From contig NZ_JAPNKA010000001.1 in NCBI RefSeq assembly GCF_026626635.1, positions 1,674,001 to 1,738,000 on the forward strand: a stretch of DNA of 64,000 nt, in the 5' to 3' direction. Position 1 is the first letter of the stretch, and each line of letters starts with the position of its first letter. The notes below the pieces were generated by a model. It saw only the letters and a list, made by a program, of their open reading frames with translations. It was not told where the DNA came from and did no database searches. The DNA is from Archangium lansingense. Its GTDB lineage: Bacteria; Myxococcota; Myxococcia; Myxococcales; Myxococcaceae. Below are positions 7,450 through 15,386 of this stretch, piece by piece. Made by a program: the position numbers and the translations under genes.

Positions 7450-8903
7450 AGACAATGCGTGTCGCGGTGGTGGGCGGCGGAATCGGGGGGCTGACAGCCG
7501 CCGGGCTCCTGGCGAAGGAGGGCCACGACGTCACGCTCTTCGAGGGAGGCCCAACCCTCGGAGGAAAGGCGCAGTGCGTGCGAGTGGACGGGCTGCGGCT
7601 GGACACTGGGCCTACGCTGCTCACGCTACCGGACGTGGTCAAGGGGCTGTTCGAGCGGTTGGGCGCGGCGGAGCTGCTGCCGCCTATCACCGAGCTGGAG
7701 CCCCAGTGCACCTATCGCTTCGCGGATGGGTGCAGCTTCGTGGCCTACAAGGACCTCGAGCGCACTGCCGAGAGTGCGGGCGAGCTGCGCCCCAGTGAGC
7801 GGCGCGGAGTGCACGGCTTCTACGAGGAGGCCGCGGCCATCTGGCGCGCCGCGGGAGAGCCGTACCTGGAGGCGCCCTTCGAGGGCATGGCCGGCTTCAT
7901 GGCGCGGGTGGCCCGGCGGGGCGTGATGGCGATGGCCAGGGGAATGAAGCTGGCCACGCTGGACGAGCTGGCTCGGAAGCATTTCAAGACGGACCACCTG
8001 CAGCAGTTCGTGGGCCGCTTCGCGACATATGCGGGGGCCTCGCCCTACGAGGCGAGTGCGGCCTACGCCCTCATCCCCCACATCGAGCGCGCGTATGGCG
8101 TGCACCACGTGCGGGGCGGCATCGGCGCGCTGGTGGATGCGCTCGGGGAGGCGGTGAAGCGCCAGGGCGTGAAGGTGCACCTCAACGAGCGGGTGGGTTA
8201 CACGCGCGATGCGCGGGGCTACCGGGTGGGGCCTCAGGGCGGTGAGGAGCGCTTCGACTCGGTGGTGGTGAACGCGGACCCGCTGGACAAGCTGGGGCGG
8301 GGGAGCGAGCCCCTGTCGCTGTCGGGCTACGTGCTGTTGCTGGAGGTGGACGGCCGTCCCGCGCTGCCGCACCACACCGTGCTCTTCAGCCAGGACTACC
8401 GCCGTGAGTTCGACGAGCTCTTCGGTGGGCAGCTCGCCGATGACCCGACGGTGTACTTCTGCAACCCCTCGGCGACGGACCCGACGGTGGCGCCGCCGGA
8501 CAAGACGGGCCTCTTCGTCATGGTGAATGCCCCGGCGTTGCCGCGCGAGCCGGGCGCGTCCGAGCAGGCGATGGCTGCATGGGAGCTGCAAGCCGAGCGG
8601 GTGAAGGCGCAGATGTTCGACAAGCTGCTGGCGCACTACCCGGAACTGCGCGGACGCATGCGAGTGGTGGGGCAGCGCACGCCGGTGGATCTGGCGGCCC
8701 TGGGCGCGCCGGGGGGTTCCATCTACGGCTTCCTGCCGCACGGGAAGTTCGGTCCCTTCCGCCGTCCGCGCATCCGGGGCTGTACGCCGGGACTCTTCTT
8801 CGCGGGCGGGGGGACGCACCCAGGTGGTGGTGTGCCGCTGGTGATGTTGTCGGGTCGCTTCGCCGCGGAGATGGCTTCCGAGCACCTGCGGAGGAGTGCA
8901 TGA
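7446..8903 (+). CDS. crtIa: FAD-dependent carotene desaturase CrtIa
   Basis: 485 aa flavoprotein of the phytoene desaturase superfamily. RVAVVGGGIGGLTAAGLLA at about 4-22 is the FAD-binding fingerprint. GPTLGGKAQCVRVDGLRLDTGPT follows, and the C-terminal FFAGGGTHPGGGVPLVMLSG closes the FAD site. It is clearly diverged from CrtIb (4776), as expected for the two cooperating desaturases of myxobacteria. It is translationally coupled to the 35-aa ORF upstream and to crtC downstream (ATGA at 8900). Confidence 0.9.
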   Translation: MKTMRVAVVGGGIGGLTAAGLLAKEGHDVTLFEGGPTLGGKAQCVRVDGLRLDTGPTLLTLPDVVKGLFERLGAAELLPPITELEPQCTYRFADGCSFVAYKDLERTAESAGELRPSERRGVHGFYEEAAAIWRAAGEPYLEAPFEGMAGFMARVARRGVMAMARGMKLATLDELARKHFKTDHLQQFVGRFATYAGASPYEASAAYALIPHIERAYGVHHVRGGIGALVDALGEAVKRQGVKVHLNERVGYTRDARGYRVGPQGGEERFDSVVVNADPLDKLGRGSEPLSLSGYVLLLEVDGRPALPHHTVLFSQDYRREFDELFGGQLADDPTVYFCNPSATDPTVAPPDKTGLFVMVNAPALPREPGASEQAMAAWELQAERVKAQMFDKLLAHYPELRGRMRVVGQRTPVDLAALGAPGGSIYGFLPHGKFGPFRRPRIRGCTPGLFFAGGGTHPGGGVPLVMLSGRFAAEMASEHLRRSA

Positions 8904-9877
8904 GGCGTATGGACCTCGCCATCCCGGGCACTCCGAAGGGGACTGCGTGGTGGGACGAGCTGCCGGCGCTGCCGAACAGTCCGGGGGCCTACCGCTGGTT
9001 CTACGCCGATGTGACGGCGGGCGAGTACAGCGCGGTCTTCATCTTCATGGTGGGCTCGCTCTTCTCTCCGCGCTACTCGGTGGGGGCGAGGCGTGGAGCG
9101 CTGCCCCTGGAGCACTGCGCGGTGAACTTCGCGCTGTACCACCGAAGCACGCGCCGGCGCTGGGTGTTGAGCGAGTACCCGCGAGCGGCGGTGCAAGTGC
9201 AGCAGGAAGGCCGGGTGCTGCACATTGGCCGCTCGGTGCTGGAATACGGGCTGGACGGCACGGTGCGCATGGAGGTGGACGAGCGCTGCGCGCCCTTCGG
9301 TGGAGAGGTGCGGGCGAGGCTGGTGCTGGAGCCCCAGGCCGCGGCGGCCGAGGAGGTGCAGCTGGTGCCCGAGTTGCCGCACTTCTGGCGGGTGCTGGCT
9401 CCGCGGGCGAAGGCGCGGCTGGAGGTGTTCTCCGAAGGCGTGGCGTCGGAGGGAATCGGCTACCACGACAGCAACCATGGTGCGGAGCTGCTGGGGGCAC
9501 GGTTGCCGGGATGGCATTGGGCGCGCGTGCACGGGCCGGAGGAGACGGTGGTCGACTACCACCTGCCGGGCGGGGTGGCGCCGCTGCGGGTGACGGCGGG
9601 TGTGCTGGGTACGAAGGCCGAGCGGAGGCCGCTGTTGGCGGAGGCGCGCGACACGAGACTGACAGGCTGGGGCCTGCGCGTGCCGGCGCAGCTGTACGCG
9701 GGCAACCAGGCGGTGGGCGAGCCGAGGCTGCTGGAGTCCTCGCCCTTCTACGCGCGGGTGGAGGCGCGGCGGGATGGGCTGGACGTGATGGGGGAGGTGG
9801 CGGACTTTCGCCGCTTCCACTCGCCCTTGATTCGGTGGATGGCGCACTTCCGCACGCGCGTGGAGCGCCCGGCATGA
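8900..9877 (+). CDS. crtC: Carotenoid 1,2-hydratase CrtC
   Basis: 325 aa from the ATG at 8900, which overlaps the crtIa stop. The family signature GYHDSNHGAELLG lies at about 192-204, and the two-lobed beta-rich layout (YRWFYADVTAGEYSAVFIFMVGS near 33) fits the CrtC lipocalin-like fold. The enzyme adds water to the terminal 1,2 double bond to give the tertiary 1-hydroxyl group that is glycosylated in myxobacterial carotenoids such as myxobactin. This agrees with the adjacent glycosyltransferase and acyltransferase genes. Confidence 0.88.
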   Translation: MRRMDLAIPGTPKGTAWWDELPALPNSPGAYRWFYADVTAGEYSAVFIFMVGSLFSPRYSVGARRGALPLEHCAVNFALYHRSTRRRWVLSEYPRAAVQVQQEGRVLHIGRSVLEYGLDGTVRMEVDERCAPFGGEVRARLVLEPQAAAAEEVQLVPELPHFWRVLAPRAKARLEVFSEGVASEGIGYHDSNHGAELLGARLPGWHWARVHGPEETVVDYHLPGGVAPLRVTAGVLGTKAERRPLLAEARDTRLTGWGLRVPAQLYAGNQAVGEPRLLESSPFYARVEARRDGLDVMGEVADFRRFHSPLIRWMAHFRTRVERPA

Positions 9878-11010
9878 GTGCGCTGGTAGCCATGGGCCTG
9901 GGCTGGGTAGTGCTTGCCGGAGGCTTCAGCGCGGTGGCCCTGAGTCGGCTGCTGCGGCGGCGCCTCCGTGCCGTGGAGCCCACGCGGGTACCGGTGCTGC
10001 TGCTGCGGCCGGTGGACGCACCCTCGGAGCGGGAGCTGGAGAACCTGTCGAGGCCCATCGACTACGCGGGGCCGCTGGAGCACGTGGTGCTCTCGCCCCA
10101 TGAGCCGCGGTTGCCAGAGGGCGTGAGGTGGCTGCGGAGCGACCCGGTGGCGCCGAACCGGAAGGTGGGGCACTTGCTGCACGCGCTGGACACGCTGCCG
10201 AGGGACGGGCGGGTGGTGCTGGTGGTGGACGCAGACGTGGCGGTGACGGGGGCGCTGGTAGAGGGCCTGGCGGCACCGGTAGTGGCGGGGGCGGCGCTGA
10301 GCACGGCGGTGCCGACGCCGGTGGGCGAGCGTGCGCTGGCGGACCGGGCGGTGGCGGGGCTGCTGCGCCGAACGCACCACAGCTTCCGGGCGCTGCATGT
10401 GATGAGCGCGGGGGCCAAGGCGGTGTGTGGCAAGGCGCTTGGGTTGAGCACCCGGGCGGTGGACGAGCTGCGGGCGCTGGCGGACCACATCGGCGAGGAC
10501 CTGGAGCTCTCCAAGCGGTTGCACGCACGGGGCCTGGACGTGGAGCTGTGCGAGGTGCCGGCCCTGGTGCCGATGGCGCCGGGCAGCTGGGGCGCGGCGC
10601 TGGAGCGCTTCACGAGGTGGATGCAGGTCCTGGGAAGCCACCGTCCGGGGCTGTACCCGACAGTGCCGCTGCTCTTCACGCCGACGTGGCCGCTGCTGGC
10701 GCTCTGTCTATTGACGGGTTCGATTTGGCTGTCCGTGGGAGTCGCGGGTCTCCTGACTGTGAGGACCCTGCTCTCCTGGCGCCTGACCGTGCTCAGTACC
10801 CCTCTCCCTCCGGGAGAGGGACGGGGTGAGGGTATCGGGTTCGCCACTCCGAGCCCTGTCCTGTGGGACTGGCTGCTAGGCGAGGCCCTGTTGCTCGCCG
10901 CATTCATGGCATCTCTCGTGCGGCCGTCGCGGGTGACGTGGCGAGGCCGTACCTACGCGTTGCATTCCGGGGGCCGCATGTCGCCGGAGCTCGGTGGAGG
11001 CCGGGGATGA
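9874..11010 (+). CDS. Membrane glycosyltransferase, family 2-like, of the carotenoid operon
   Basis: 378 aa from the ATG at 9874 (ATGA overlap with crtC). It has an N-terminal TM anchor (residues 4-22). The GT-A core has VVLVVDADVAV near 112-122 as the metal-binding DxD, and HIGEDLELSKRLHARG plus RFTRWMQVLGSHRP near 209-260 carry the ED and (Q/R)xxRW motifs of ceramide glucosyltransferase/HpnI-type enzymes. C-terminal TM segments follow. The likely role is glycosylation of the 1-hydroxyl of the carotenoid. Between the C-terminal TM segments the frame reads through an intergenic-type palindromic repeat (see 10798-10834) that encodes TPLPPGEGRGEG, an insertion tolerated in frame. Confidence 0.8.
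   Translation: MSALVAMGLGWVVLAGGFSAVALSRLLRRRLRAVEPTRVPVLLLRPVDAPSERELENLSRPIDYAGPLEHVVLSPHEPRLPEGVRWLRSDPVAPNRKVGHLLHALDTLPRDGRVVLVVDADVAVTGALVEGLAAPVVAGAALSTAVPTPVGERALADRAVAGLLRRTHHSFRALHVMSAGAKAVCGKALGLSTRAVDELRALADHIGEDLELSKRLHARGLDVELCEVPALVPMAPGSWGAALERFTRWMQVLGSHRPGLYPTVPLLFTPTWPLLALCLLTGSIWLSVGVAGLLTVRTLLSWRLTVLSTPLPPGEGRGEGIGFATPSPVLWDWLLGEALLLAAFMASLVRPSRVTWRGRTYALHSGGRMSPELGGGRG
10798..10834. repeat. REP-like palindromic repeat inserted in frame in the glycosyltransferase gene
   Basis: A perfect 9-bp inverted repeat (CCCTCTCCC, 3-base loop, GGGAGAGGG; 10799-10819) is followed by ACGGGGTGAGGG. This is the widespread GC-rich repeat that is normally intergenic and is often mistranslated as PLPPGEGRGEG. 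Here it lies inside coding sequence between two C-terminal membrane segments and keeps the frame open. Confidence 0.7.
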
Positions 11011-11393
11011 CGTACGCACGCTTTCTGGGACTGTTCGTGGTGTTGCCCATCCTCTTTCTGCTGGTGCGCTACCGGCGCACGCTGACGATGAGGGGGCTCG
11101 CGCCCATGGGCCTGCTGCTGGTGGTGGTCTACGCGGCGACGTCGCCGTGGGACAACCTGGCGGTGAAGTGGGGGCTGTGGGGCTTCAAGCCCGAGCTCAT
11201 CTGGGGCATCAAGCTGGGCTACCTGCCGCTGGAGGAGTACCTCTTCTTCGGGCTGCAGACGCTGCTGGTGGGCCTATGGGCACGCGAGCGCCTGCGCCGG
11301 GTGCTGGAGGCGCCCGAGCCTCAGCAGTTGCGCCCGACCGAGGGCAGCGAGGCGAGCAAGCCGCGGCTGGACGCCGGGGAGGTGGCGTCATGA
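11007..11393 (+). CDS. crtYc: Lycopene cyclase subunit CrtYc
   Basis: 128 aa, three predicted TM helices, from the ATG at 11007 that overlaps the glycosyltransferase stop. PLEEYLFFGLQTLLVGLW near 75-92 contains the PxE(E) motif of heterodimeric lycopene cyclases of the CrtYc/CrtYd (CarRA-like) type. It acts in the membrane with CrtYd to close the beta-ionone ring. The last 35 residues are hydrophilic and variable. An ATGA overlap couples it to crtYd. Confidence 0.9.
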   Translation: MTYARFLGLFVVLPILFLLVRYRRTLTMRGLAPMGLLLVVVYAATSPWDNLAVKWGLWGFKPELIWGIKLGYLPLEEYLFFGLQTLLVGLWARERLRRVLEAPEPQQLRPTEGSEASKPRLDAGEVAS

Positions 11394-11737
11394 TGGAGTC
11401 GCGCTGGGCGTACATCATCCACCTGCTGGCGTGGGCGGTGCCCTTCATCGTGTTGCAGCTCGGATTCCTGATGCACCACTTCAAGGGGCGCACCTGGGCG
11501 GTGCTGCGCGCGGTGCTGCCGCCGGCGCTGGTGGTGGGCACGTACCTGGCGGTGGCGGACCACCTGGCCATCCGGGTGGGCATCTGGAACTTCGGCGAGG
11601 GCAAGCACCTGGGCGTCTACGTGGCCGGGGTGCCGCTCGAGGAGATCCTCTTCTTCCTGCTGACGAGCGTGATGGTGTCGTTGGGGCTGACGCTCTTCAC
11701 GGTGCTCCTGTCGCGGCGGGAGGCGCGGGCGCCGTGA
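11390..11737 (+). CDS. crtYd: Lycopene cyclase subunit CrtYd
   Basis: 115 aa, three TM helices. Two ATG codons (11390 and 11393) start the frame; the first overlaps the crtYc stop. GVPLEEILFFLLTSVMVSLGL near 79-99 repeats the PLEE catalytic motif of CrtYc, consistent with the two subunits arising from one ancestral half-enzyme. The dimer cyclises one end of the acyclic carotenoid. The stop overlaps the GTG of the acyltransferase gene. Confidence 0.9.
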   Translation: MMESRWAYIIHLLAWAVPFIVLQLGFLMHHFKGRTWAVLRAVLPPALVVGTYLAVADHLAIRVGIWNFGEGKHLGVYVAGVPLEEILFFLLTSVMVSLGLTLFTVLLSRREARAP

Positions 11738-12417
11738 TACGCGCGGCGAAGGGCGGACTCTTCGGGTGGGTGTTGGACGGGTACGTGGGGTGGAAGTTCC
11801 GGTCGTCGTTCCGGGGCCTGTGGGTGCGCGGGCAGCTACCGGGAGGAGAGGGCGCGCGCCTCGTGTACGCCAACCACTCCAACTGGTGGGACGGCTTCGT
11901 GCTGCACCAACTTGGCATGGCGGCGGGCTGGGATACGTACTGCGTGATGGAGGAGCAGAACCTGGAGCGCTACCGCTTCCTGGCGAGGCTGGGGGCATTC
12001 AGCATTCGCCGGGGTGAGGGGGCCTCGTCGCTGGAGACGCTGCGCTACGCGCGCGAGCTGCTGCGCAAGCCGAGGGCGGCGGTGTGCATCTTCCCGGAGG
12101 GCGAGCTGCGTCCATTCGGAGTGCTGCCCCTGCGGCTGGAGCGTGGAGTGGAGCTGCTGGGGCGGGTGGGGCAGGTGGAGTGCGTGCCGCTGGCCATCCG
12201 CTACGCCTTCTTCGAGCACGAGCGGCCGGACGTGCTGGTGGAGGTGGGCTCGCCCCACGCGGCGGGGGCGCTGCCGCACTTCCAGTCGGAGCTGGAGGGC
12301 GCGGTGCGCCGGCTGACGGGGGTGACGGGCCTGGAGGGCTTCTCGCGAGTGGTGTCGGGAGGACTGGGGGTGGCGGAGCGCTGGGACGCGGTGCGGGGGA
12401 GGGCGCCCTCGGCATGA
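11734..12417 (+). CDS. PlsC-type acyltransferase of the carotenoid operon
   Basis: 227 aa from a GTG at 11734 that overlaps the crtYd stop. ANHSNWWDG near 45-53 is the NHxxxxD acyltransferase motif, and IFPEGELRPFG near 120-130 is the FPEG motif of the 1-acylglycerol-phosphate acyltransferase family. In this operon its probable job is esterification of the carotenoid glycoside, since myxobacterial carotenoids occur as fatty-acid esters. A role in phospholipid synthesis is less likely given the coupling on both sides to carotenoid genes. Confidence 0.85.
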   Translation: MIRAAKGGLFGWVLDGYVGWKFRSSFRGLWVRGQLPGGEGARLVYANHSNWWDGFVLHQLGMAAGWDTYCVMEEQNLERYRFLARLGAFSIRRGEGASSLETLRYARELLRKPRAAVCIFPEGELRPFGVLPLRLERGVELLGRVGQVECVPLAIRYAFFEHERPDVLVEVGSPHAAGALPHFQSELEGAVRRLTGVTGLEGFSRVVSGGLGVAERWDAVRGRAPSA

Positions 12418-13274
12418 TGCTGCGTATCCGGACCATCGCCCGGCTGACGGGCATCCGCGAGGCCACGCTGCGTGCGTGGGAGCGGCGCTATGGCTTCCCT
12501 CGCCCGAGCCGCAACGAGAGCAACTATCGCGTCTACTCCCGCGAAGAGGTGGAGAACGTCCGCCGGGTGGCGAAGCTCATCACCGAGGGCCTGTCGGTGA
12601 GCGAGGCCATTGCCCAGGTGCGGACGGTGCCGGTGGGGGCGCTGCCAGTGCTCGAGCAACTGGAGGATCGCTTCTGGTCGGCGGTGATGGTGCTGGATGG
12701 GGACGAGGCGGACCAGGTGCTGGGCGAGGCGCAGGACTCCATGGAGGTGGAGCCCTACGTGGACACCCTGCTCCTGCCGTTGCTGCGGGAGATGGGTCAC
12801 CGGCTGGACATCGCGCGGGAGCATCTGGCCTCGGCGCTCATCCGTCAGCGGCTGGGGGCGTTGTTGCTGGCCGAGGAGGCTCGCCCGGGGGGCCCTCGGG
12901 TCGTACTGGCCTGTCCGGAGCGGGACATCCACGAGGGCGGTTTGCTGGCACTGGGCCTGCATCTCAAGCGCAGGGGATGGCGGGTGACGCTGTTGGGGGC
13001 GGACACCCCGGCCGAGGCCCTGCGGGGGGCGTGCATGCAGGTGAACCCGGACGTGGTGGCGCTCTCGTGCGTGCGGCGGAGGGAGGTGGAGGAACTGAGA
13101 CAGGTGCTGCAGGCCGCGGTGGAGGCGTGTGCTCCGACGATGGTAGTAGTAGGAGGGCCGGGCGCTCGCGAGCACCTGAAGGCCGTCTTCAGTGCGGGAG
13201 CGCAGTACGCGGAGTCCGCGGAGGAGCTGGTGGCCCTCTGGCAGCAGGCGCGCGGCGCATCGAACCGCACCTGA
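12414..13274 (+). CDS. carA: Repressor CarA (MerR-type HTH plus B12-binding domain)
   Basis: 286 aa. ATGs at 12414 and 12417; the first overlaps the acyltransferase stop. The N-terminal winged helix (IRTIARLTGIREATLRAWERRYGFP, then NYRVYSREEV) is MerR-like. A helical domain follows (residues 80-155), then a Rossmann-type cobalamin domain with the lower-ligand motif ERDIHEGG at about 166-173. The helical domain has LREMGHRLDIAREHL, lacking the Trp that caps the adenosyl group in CarH. That fits a repressor that binds B12 weakly or works without it, as known for CarA. It represses the promoter at 3586-3637. Confidence 0.92.
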   Translation: MMLRIRTIARLTGIREATLRAWERRYGFPRPSRNESNYRVYSREEVENVRRVAKLITEGLSVSEAIAQVRTVPVGALPVLEQLEDRFWSAVMVLDGDEADQVLGEAQDSMEVEPYVDTLLLPLLREMGHRLDIAREHLASALIRQRLGALLLAEEARPGGPRVVLACPERDIHEGGLLALGLHLKRRGWRVTLLGADTPAEALRGACMQVNPDVVALSCVRRREVEELRQVLQAAVEACAPTMVVVGGPGAREHLKAVFSAGAQYAESAEELVALWQQARGASNRT

Positions 13275-13301
13275 GGAGGCTGTGGGGCGAGGAGGAGTGG
13301 G

Positions 13302-14207
13302 ATGGCCGAGCGCACCTATAGAATCCATGTCGCCGCGGAGTTGTCCGGGGTGAGGGTGGAGCTGATCCGCGCCTGGGAGCGGCGCTATGGGGTGCTGACG
13401 CCCAGGCGCACGCCCTCGGGCTACCGGGTGTACACGGACCGGGACGTGGCGTTGCTGCGGCGGCTCAAGCAGCTCACCGAGGAGGGCGTGTCCATCAGCG
13501 AGGCGGCGACGATGCTGCCGCAGCTGCAGGCAGAGCTCGAGACGGCGCCGCCCGCTCCCCCAGCCAGTGCCGAGCCGAGCGCCACGAGCTTGAAGGCGTG
13601 GCAGGAGGAGGCGTTGGCGGCGGCGGCGGCGTTGGATCAGCGGCGGGTATCGGAGGTGCTGGACGAGGTGCTGTCGGCGCTGACGCCCCTGGCTGCCTAT
13701 GAGCAGGTCCTGGTGTCCTTGCAGCGCGAGGTGGGCGAGCGCTGGCATTCGGGCGCGTTCTCGGTGGCGCAGGAGCACCTGGTGACGCAGGAGGTGCGTG
13801 CGCGGCTCATCAGCCTGCTGCACGCGGCACCGGGAGCGGGGGGGCGCCGGCGTGTGGTGCTGGCCTGCTTCCCGGACGAGCAGCACGAGCTGGGCCTGTT
13901 GGGGGCGGCGTTGAGGATGAGGCACGCGGGGCTGGCGGTGACGCTGCTGGGCCAGCGGACGCCGGCGGCGGAGGTGGGCCGAGTGGCGCGCGAGCTGAGG
14001 GCGGAGCTGGTGGGGCTATCCGCGGTGACGGACCACGGGGCGCAGGACTTCGAGGACACGCTGTCGCGCATCGTGGCGGGGGTGCCCAGGGGGGTGCCCG
14101 TCTGGGTGGGCGGGTCGGCGGCCCTGGTGCACCAGGACGTGTGCGAGCGGCTGGGCGTGCACCTCTTCGAGAGCGGGGACGACTGGTCTCGCCTGCTGGG
14201 CGGGTGA
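13302..14207 (+). CDS. carH: B12-dependent photoreceptor repressor CarH
   Basis: 301 aa from the ATG at 13302, with GAGGAG upstream. It has a MerR-like HTH at 5-75 (HVAAELSGVRVELIRAWERRYG), a Pro/Ala linker, and a four-helix bundle with ERWHSGAFSVAQEHLVT near 145-161. That motif holds the Trp and the Glu-His pair that contact adenosylcobalamin. The Rossmann domain has PDEQHELGLLG near 190-200, including the lower axial His (ExxHELG). Such proteins are dark tetramers that fall apart when light breaks the Co-C bond. The 3' end of the gene is the left boundary of the defence island; the reading frame is intact. Confidence 0.94.
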   Translation: MAERTYRIHVAAELSGVRVELIRAWERRYGVLTPRRTPSGYRVYTDRDVALLRRLKQLTEEGVSISEAATMLPQLQAELETAPPAPPASAEPSATSLKAWQEEALAAAAALDQRRVSEVLDEVLSALTPLAAYEQVLVSLQREVGERWHSGAFSVAQEHLVTQEVRARLISLLHAAPGAGGRRRVVLACFPDEQHELGLLGAALRMRHAGLAVTLLGQRTPAAEVGRVARELRAELVGLSAVTDHGAQDFEDTLSRIVAGVPRGVPVWVGGSAALVHQDVCERLGVHLFESGDDWSRLLGG

Positions 14208-14208
14208 G
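14171..14208. repeat. Left 38-bp direct repeat (attachment-like) at the carH 3' end
   Basis: The last 37 bases of carH including the stop, plus one G, are repeated without mismatch at 26486-26523 in the same orientation. The flanking bases differ on both sides of the pair. This pattern is that of an element that integrated at a gene 3' end and restored the reading frame. Confidence 0.85.
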
Positions 14209-14445
14209 TTCTCAGTTGGCGCTTGCGGTCTTACCTGGGAAATGGGCAGCACATCACCGGGCGTCTGTTGGACCTTGAGTATCAGACCTGATTCTTCGGG
14301 CGCCTTGCCCGGGACGTCATCGTGGCCCTGAGCGCGGTGCTGGGTCTCACCTTCACGCATTCGCCGCAAGTGGGGGCTTGTGTCAGCCTGGAAGAGGTGT
14401 GGCGGTGTCGGCGAGGGGGTTCGGCTCTTTGGCGTACCAGCCCAT

Positions 14446-14471
14446 GTAATGCCCGCAGTCTCCTCCGTATC
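14446..14471 (+). promoter_or_regulatory. Candidate ECF-sigma promoter, copy 1 (CD-NTase/CHAT-SAVED unit)
   Basis: GTAAT (14446-14450), 11 bases, then CCTCCGTATC (14462-14471). The same two blocks with the same spacing occur at 17365-17390, and a degenerate version is at 22851-22877. CGT at a 15-bp distance from the upstream block resembles the -10 of ECF sigma promoters. The ATG of the CD-NTase gene is 28 bases downstream. Confidence 0.65.
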
Positions 14472-14498
14472 TCTTTTAGGAGAGGAGACCCCCACAAA

Positions 14499-15380
14499 AT
14501 GCTGACCGTGGCGCAGGCGTTCGAGCAGTTCATGCACAACCTGGAACTCCAGGCGGGCGAGGATCGTGAGGCGAAGCGTCAGGAGCGGAATGTCTTCGAG
14601 GCGATGCGCCGCCATCTGCGGCCCCGTGAGTCTATCCTCAGTGGCTCATACGGCCGGAATACGGCCATCCGACCGCTGCACGACATCGACCTCTTCCTCA
14701 TCTTCACGGCGGCAGCGAGCGGCACGGGAGAGGCCGTCGGCCCCGAGGCGTTCCTCAAGCGCGTGAAGCAGGCACTCGAGCAGGAGTTCCCCGGCAAGCA
14801 GGCAAAACTGCAGAACCGCTCGGTCAACATCGAGTTCAGCGGGACGGGCATCGGTTTCGATGTCGTCCCCGCGCTGGAGGATCCGCGGCGGCCGGGCATC
14901 TACTGGATTCCCGACGTGCGCAAAGGCGACTGGATCCAGAGCGATCCACGCAAGCACATCGAGGCCTGTGACGCGGCGAACGCCAGGGCCACGCAGCGGC
15001 TCAAACCGCTCATCAAGGCCCTCAAGCGCTGGAACCAACTCCAGGGCAAACCCGTGCCGTCATTCCTCATGGAGGTGATGGCCTACAAGGGCATCGACTC
15101 GTTCCAACCCGATGGCCGCCTATCCGTCTACGCGCAAGGCATGGCCCACCTGTTCCAGTTCATGAGCGGACGCATCATGGAGCAGTGGCCGGAGCCAGCG
15201 GGGCTCGGGCCTCCCGTCAATTCCGGGGTGGGCCAGACGAACCTCCTGCAAGGACAACAACGGCTGTCGGGAGCCACCCGCAGGGCCGCCCAGGCCCTGG
15301 AGTTGGAGCGGGTGGGCGACATGGCCGGAGCAAACGCACTCTGGCGGGAGCTGCTCGGAACGGACTACCCGGAACGGTAG
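14499..15380 (+). CDS. CD-NTase (cGAS/DncV-like cyclic oligonucleotide synthase) 1
   Basis: 293 aa from the ATG at 14499, with GAGGAGA upstream. The nucleotidyltransferase core is clear: LSGSYGRNTAIRP at 48-60 (GS motif), HDIDLFLIF with Asp62 and Asp64, and the third acidic residue Asp121 in GIGFDVVPA. This is the arrangement of SMODS-type CD-NTases, which make cyclic di- or trinucleotides upon phage infection. The C-terminal helical half (RLKPLIKALKRWNQ, FLMEVMAY) fits the family. The tail ends TDYPER, unlike a Cap2 conjugation tail. It is followed after 6 bases by the CHAT-SAVED gene, its likely effector. Confidence 0.9.
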   Translation: MLTVAQAFEQFMHNLELQAGEDREAKRQERNVFEAMRRHLRPRESILSGSYGRNTAIRPLHDIDLFLIFTAAASGTGEAVGPEAFLKRVKQALEQEFPGKQAKLQNRSVNIEFSGTGIGFDVVPALEDPRRPGIYWIPDVRKGDWIQSDPRKHIEACDAANARATQRLKPLIKALKRWNQLQGKPVPSFLMEVMAYKGIDSFQPDGRLSVYAQGMAHLFQFMSGRIMEQWPEPAGLGPPVNSGVGQTNLLQGQQRLSGATRRAAQALELERVGDMAGANALWRELLGTDYPER

Positions 15381-15386
15381 GAAGCC

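Noticed and set aside
10799..10819. Palindrome as a transcription terminator
   Set aside because: It is inside a coding sequence within a tightly coupled operon and has no T tract.
14458..14489. Inverted repeat GTCTCCTC/GAGGAGAC that would hide the ribosome site of CD-NTase 1
   Set aside because: If the shared promoter motif at 14446-14471 is used, transcription starts after the left arm, so the hairpin would not be in the RNA. The left arm also overlaps the proposed -10.
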